Assembly: GCA_965371945.1 (NCBI GenBank)
Contig: CBDVAK010000153.1
Span: forward strand, 1 to 7,880
Length of the DNA stretch: 7,880 nucleotides
DNA from: CBDVAK01 sp965371945
Lineage (GTDB): Bacteria; Pseudomonadota; Gammaproteobacteria; Competibacterales; JAHEDQ01
Reading direction: 5' to 3'
Part shown: positions 6,993-7,880 of the stretch, piece after piece
How the letters are laid out: every line of letters starts with the position of its first letter
How positions within the stretch are numbered: position 1 is the first letter of the stretch
The notes under the pieces: model-generated
The model's database searches: none
Told to the model about the DNA's origin: nothing
What the model saw: the letters and a program-made list of their open reading frames with translations, nothing else
Translations under genes and position numbers: made by a program

Positions 6993-7649
6993 ATGACAGC
7001 CAGAGCCGAACAAAAAGAACGCACAAGGCGCAGTCTGATCGATGCGGCGCTGGGCCAGATCAATGCCGAGCGTGGGTTCTCCAATCTGAGCCTGCGTGAA
7101 GTGGCACGCGAGGCCGGTATCGCGCCTACCTCTTTTTATCGCCATTTCCACGACCTCGAAGAGCTGGGTCTGACCCTGGTCGATGAGGCCGGTCTCACCC
7201 TGCGCCGGCTGATGCGGCAGGCGCGCCAGCGGTTCGAACGTGATGGCGGCGTGTTGCGCGCCTCGGTGGAGACCTTCATGGAGTTCCTGAGCGAGAACAC
7301 CAACCTGTTCTATCTACTCTCCAGAGAGCGGGCGGTGGGCTCTCCTGCCTTTCGCCGCGCGATTCGACGCGAGATCGAATCCTTTGTCGAAGAACTCACC
7401 AGCGACCTGAAATGGGAAAGCGAGCAGCGCGGGGTGCCGATGCAGGATCCTCCACTGGTGGCTGAGGCGATGGTCACCATCGTTTTCAATGAAGGGCTGG
7501 AAGCGCTCAGACTGCAGGGGCGTGATCGTGACGCGCTGGCCGAGCGCATGATCCGCCAGTTGCGCATGGTGGCGCTGGGCGCCGAGACACTGGCGCTGCG
7601 GGAAAACAAGGTGCATACGGGAGATAGCTCAAGCAGCGCATCGCTTTGA
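6993..7649 (+). CDS. fabR: TetR-family transcriptional repressor, FabR/DesT type
   Basis: This 218-residue regulator is close in length to E. coli FabR (about 215) and very similar in its N-terminal half. The shared blocks are RAEQKERTRRSLIDAAL at the start, SLREVAREAGIAPTSFYRHF as the DNA-binding helix-turn-helix (residues 33-52), ELGLTLVDEAGLTLRRLMRQ after it, then SVETFMEFLSEN and LLSRER. The C-terminal ligand and dimer domain retains EAMVTIVFNEGLEAL and a final RQLRMVALGA helix. The serine-rich tail (211-216) is not conserved. FabR in E. coli senses unsaturated acyl thioesters and represses fabA and fabB; DesT in Pseudomonas is a relative controlling a desaturase. Start 6993 is chosen because it aligns with the FabR N-terminus. 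Here the gene is divergent from the fad operon across 212 bp that hold a FabR-like palindrome, suggesting control of beta-oxidation. The family call is secure; the target is inferred. Confidence 0.9.
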   Translation: MTARAEQKERTRRSLIDAALGQINAERGFSNLSLREVAREAGIAPTSFYRHFHDLEELGLTLVDEAGLTLRRLMRQARQRFERDGGVLRASVETFMEFLSENTNLFYLLSRERAVGSPAFRRAIRREIESFVEELTSDLKWESEQRGVPMQDPPLVAEAMVTIVFNEGLEALRLQGRDRDALAERMIRQLRMVALGAETLALRENKVHTGDSSSSASL

Positions 7650-7708
7650 ATGAGCCGGGGCAATGTGGGTGCGGGTGGTGCGGACATGGTCGTAGATGTA
7701 GCATTCGC

Positions 7709-7880
7709 TCAAAGCTGTGACTCGACGGGCAACAGACCCATCAGGGCGACGCCGGTTCGCTGCCAAAAGCCGGTATCCGGGTCGGTGTCGAATTCCTGCA
7801 TTCTACCGTCGCGATAGCCATGCCAGATGATTCTTTGGCGGCCATCCTGGTCGCGCAGTTCCAGACGGAACGCGATCTGA
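7709..7880 (-). CDS. C-terminal fragment of a phospholipase D family protein (cardiolipin synthase ClsC-like), 5' end outside window
   Basis: The last 56 residues of a protein are readable on the minus strand, entering at 7879 and ending at a TGA (7711-7709). A strand-like section (FRLELRDQDGRQRIIWHG) is followed by DPDTGFWQRTGVALMGLLPVESQL. The ending TGFWQR...GLLPVESQL resembles the C-terminal signature (S.WQR......LLPIE..L) of phospholipase D-like proteins of the ClsC/YmdC group. Those have two HKD active-site motifs and make or remodel cardiolipin. The HKD motifs themselves would lie outside the window, so the assignment rests on this tail alone. The gene converges on fabR with 59 bp between stops, and I saw no clear terminator hairpin there. 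Membrane lipid metabolism would suit the neighbourhood, but the opposite orientation means it is not in the fabR or fad transcript. Confidence 0.6.
   Translation of the reverse strand, partial: QIAFRLELRDQDGRQRIIWHGYRDGRMQEFDTDPDTGFWQRTGVALMGLLPVESQL

Noticed and set aside
7650..7708. Terminator or small gene between fabR and the phospholipase D-like gene
   Set aside because: The stretch is G-rich on the plus strand but has no inverted repeat of useful length and no open frame with a plausible start.

Overview
The window is high-GC DNA that reads as the chromosome of a non-enteric gammaproteobacterium. The evidence is a long membrane-anchored FadE-type acyl-CoA dehydrogenase, a FadJ/FadI pair and a FabR-type TetR regulator, all of gammaproteobacterial type. 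Coding density is high. No RNA genes, insertion sequences, CRISPR arrays or phage genes were seen, and codon use looks even throughout.

Layout: (1) Positions 1-993, plus strand, hold the 3' end of an unrecognised membrane protein followed 3 bp later by a small lipoprotein of unknown function. (2) Positions 940-6780, minus strand, hold a compact fatty-acid beta-oxidation operon transcribed fadE -> fadJ -> fadI. The last 54 bp of fadI overlap the end of the lipoprotein gene tail to tail. (3) Positions 6781-6992 are a 212-bp divergent control region. It has a sigma70-like promoter facing fadE, a conspicuous 36-bp composite palindrome at the predicted fadE transcription start, and a weaker promoter and operator-like site facing fabR. 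(4) Positions 6993-7649, plus strand, encode a FabR/DesT-type TetR repressor. (5) Positions 7709-7880, minus strand, are the 3' end of a phospholipase D/cardiolipin synthase-like gene that converges on fabR.

Functionally, FadE oxidises acyl-CoA to 2-enoyl-CoA, FadJ hydrates it and oxidises the 3-hydroxyacyl-CoA, and FadI cleaves the 3-ketoacyl-CoA. The operon therefore covers all four steps of the beta-oxidation spiral. It lacks only the acyl-CoA synthetase (FadD), which must lie elsewhere.

The most interesting feature is the regulatory pairing. FabR is known as a repressor of unsaturated fatty-acid synthesis (fabA/fabB in E. coli), while fad genes are classically controlled by FadR or PsrA. 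Here a clear FabR homologue sits divergently from a whole fad operon. A palindrome resembling the known FabR operator lies on the fad promoter. I infer that this regulator controls degradation, perhaps instead of or in addition to synthesis. No wholly new system is evident in the rest of the window.
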